Assembly: GCA_019636375.1 (NCBI GenBank) | Contig: JAHBXS010000004.1 | Span: 558,001 to 622,000 of the forward strand | DNA length: 64,000 bases | Direction: 5' to 3' | Source: Pirellulaceae bacterium | GTDB taxonomy: Bacteria; Planctomycetota; Planctomycetia; Pirellulales; Pirellulaceae | The notes under the pieces: generated by a model | The model's input: only the letters and a program-made list of their open reading frames with translations | Told to the model about the DNA's origin: nothing | Database searches by the model: none | Program-made: the position numbers and the translations under genes | Part shown: piece after piece, positions 63,268 through 64,000 of the stretch | Position numbering within the stretch: position 1 is the first letter of the stretch | Layout of the letters: every line of letters starts with the position of its first letter

Positions 63268-64000
63268 CTAAACCTGCAAAACCCCAGTGCGGAAGGGTTC
63301 GTCGGGGACGTGGCGGGTGACGATGCCGAGGGTGCGGATCAGGGTCTCGCGGGTGTCGCCCGGGGTGATGATCCCGTCGACCCATAGCCGAGCGGCGGCG
63401 TAGCGGATGTCGGTTGATGTTTCGTAAGCCTGGGTGACTCGTTCGCGCAGCTCTTCCAATTCCCGCGCGTCGGGCTCGCGGCCGGAACGTTTGATCGCGG
63501 CGATGTTGACATCGAGCAAAGTCGAAGCGGCTTGTTTGCCTCCCATCACGGCATACTTGGCGTTTGGCCAAGCGAAAATGAAGCGAGGATCGAACGCCTT
63601 GCCGCACATCGCGTAGTTTCCGGCACCGTAGCTACCGCCGGTGATGATCGTGATCTTCGGGACTCGGCTGTTGCTGATTGCGTTCACGACTTTGGCCCCG
63701 GCCCGAATAATGCCGGCGTGTTCGCTGTCACGCCCGACCATGAAGCCGAAGACGTCTTGCAAGAACAGGAGTGGTGTCCAGGTTTGGTTGCAGTCCATAA
63801 TAAAGCGGGCTTCTTTGTCGGCACTGTCGTGATAGATCACGCCTCCAAATTGCATCCCTTCTTCGGCCGACATAACCGGCTGGCGTTGATTGGCGACGAT
63901 CCCGACTCGATAACCGCCGATGCGAGCATAGCCGCAGACGATGGTCTTGCCGTACTCGGCCTTGTACTCAGAAAACGAATCGGCATCGACCAAAAACTTG
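63268..64000 (-). CDS. acyl-CoA carboxylase carboxyltransferase subunit (partial, C-terminal)
   Basis: The frame is open to the window edge and lacks its start. Visible are GYRVGIVANQRQPVMSAEEG, PLLFLQDVFGFMVGRDSEHA, AISNSRVPKITIITGGSYGA, AGNYAMCGKAFDPRFIFAWP and IITPGDTRETLIRTLG. These are the C-terminal crotonase-fold half of the biotin-dependent carboxyltransferase beta subunit; PRFIFAWPNAKYAVMGGKQA is most like methylcrotonyl-CoA carboxylase (leucine breakdown). Other acyl-CoA carboxylases are possible. Confidence 0.9.
   Translation of the reverse strand, partial: KFLVDADSFSEYKAEYGKTIVCGYARIGGYRVGIVANQRQPVMSAEEGMQFGGVIYHDSADKEARFIMDCNQTWTPLLFLQDVFGFMVGRDSEHAGIIRAGAKVVNAISNSRVPKITIITGGSYGAGNYAMCGKAFDPRFIFAWPNAKYAVMGGKQAASTLLDVNIAAIKRSGREPDARELEELRERVTQAYETSTDIRYAAARLWVDGIITPGDTRETLIRTLGIVTRHVPDEPFRTGVLQV

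Overview
The window looks like a planctomycete chromosome segment of moderate GC. Evidence for this is a PQQ-type beta-propeller protein behind a signal peptide, a Hanks-type Ser/Thr kinase with a TPR tail beside an ECF-like sigma factor, a secreted sulfatase, a dihydropteroate-synthase-like protein of the tetrahydromethanopterin type, and frequent genes without a good Shine-Dalgarno site. I saw no rRNA, tRNA or CRISPR array.

Region 1-4.2 kb is decayed accessory DNA. It carries an AbiTii-type defence gene in an integron cassette (attC at 887-971) and, divergent from it at 2162-2419, the N-terminal part of an integron integrase with two in-frame stops, cut off where a family of REP-like direct repeats begins. 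Region 4.2-9.3 kb is an operon of a fused FAD/Fe-S glycolate-oxidase-like protein overlapping moaD-moaE-moaA, followed by a YkgJ-type gene. A complete group II intron (9382-11394) sits in a palindromic repeat whose empty homologue is present at 54.3 kb. Region 11.6-15.8 kb holds a SIMPL protein, small proteins, an A-type Fe-S carrier, a GNAT enzyme and the beta-propeller protein.

Region 16.3-19.3 kb is a second relic integron: four minus-strand cassettes (TIR protein, 192-aa, 99-aa and 172-aa proteins) separated by three structured attC sites, with a short divergent integrase-like fragment upstream. The two relics share the same attC core, so they probably served the same recombinase lineage. 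Both carry an immune-type gene as the cassette nearest the integrase.

Region 19.4-42.4 kb is mostly housekeeping: a cysteine desulfurase, a GT4 glycosyltransferase, an acyl-CoA dehydrogenase, a fusion of a TrhO-like tRNA hydroxylase with an RluA-type pseudouridine synthase, an isochorismatase-family enzyme, a coupled M20 deacylase/GNAT pair, a DHPS-like protein with an AddB/AddA-like nuclease-helicase pair, a biopterin-dependent hydroxylase homologue, an ABC-2 permease, mnmA and folE. Region 42.6-55.2 kb holds a serine hydrolase, an ISAs1-family IS with a 10-bp target duplication, a membrane-anchored or exported KatG, the sigma factor/kinase group and an SDR. Region 55.3-62.9 kb is a second accessory block: an antitoxin with a truncated toxin, orphan proteins, a DUF4419 protein, a sulfatase with an altered active-site signature and an IS427-group IS. 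The window ends inside a carboxyltransferase subunit gene of an acyl-CoA carboxylase.
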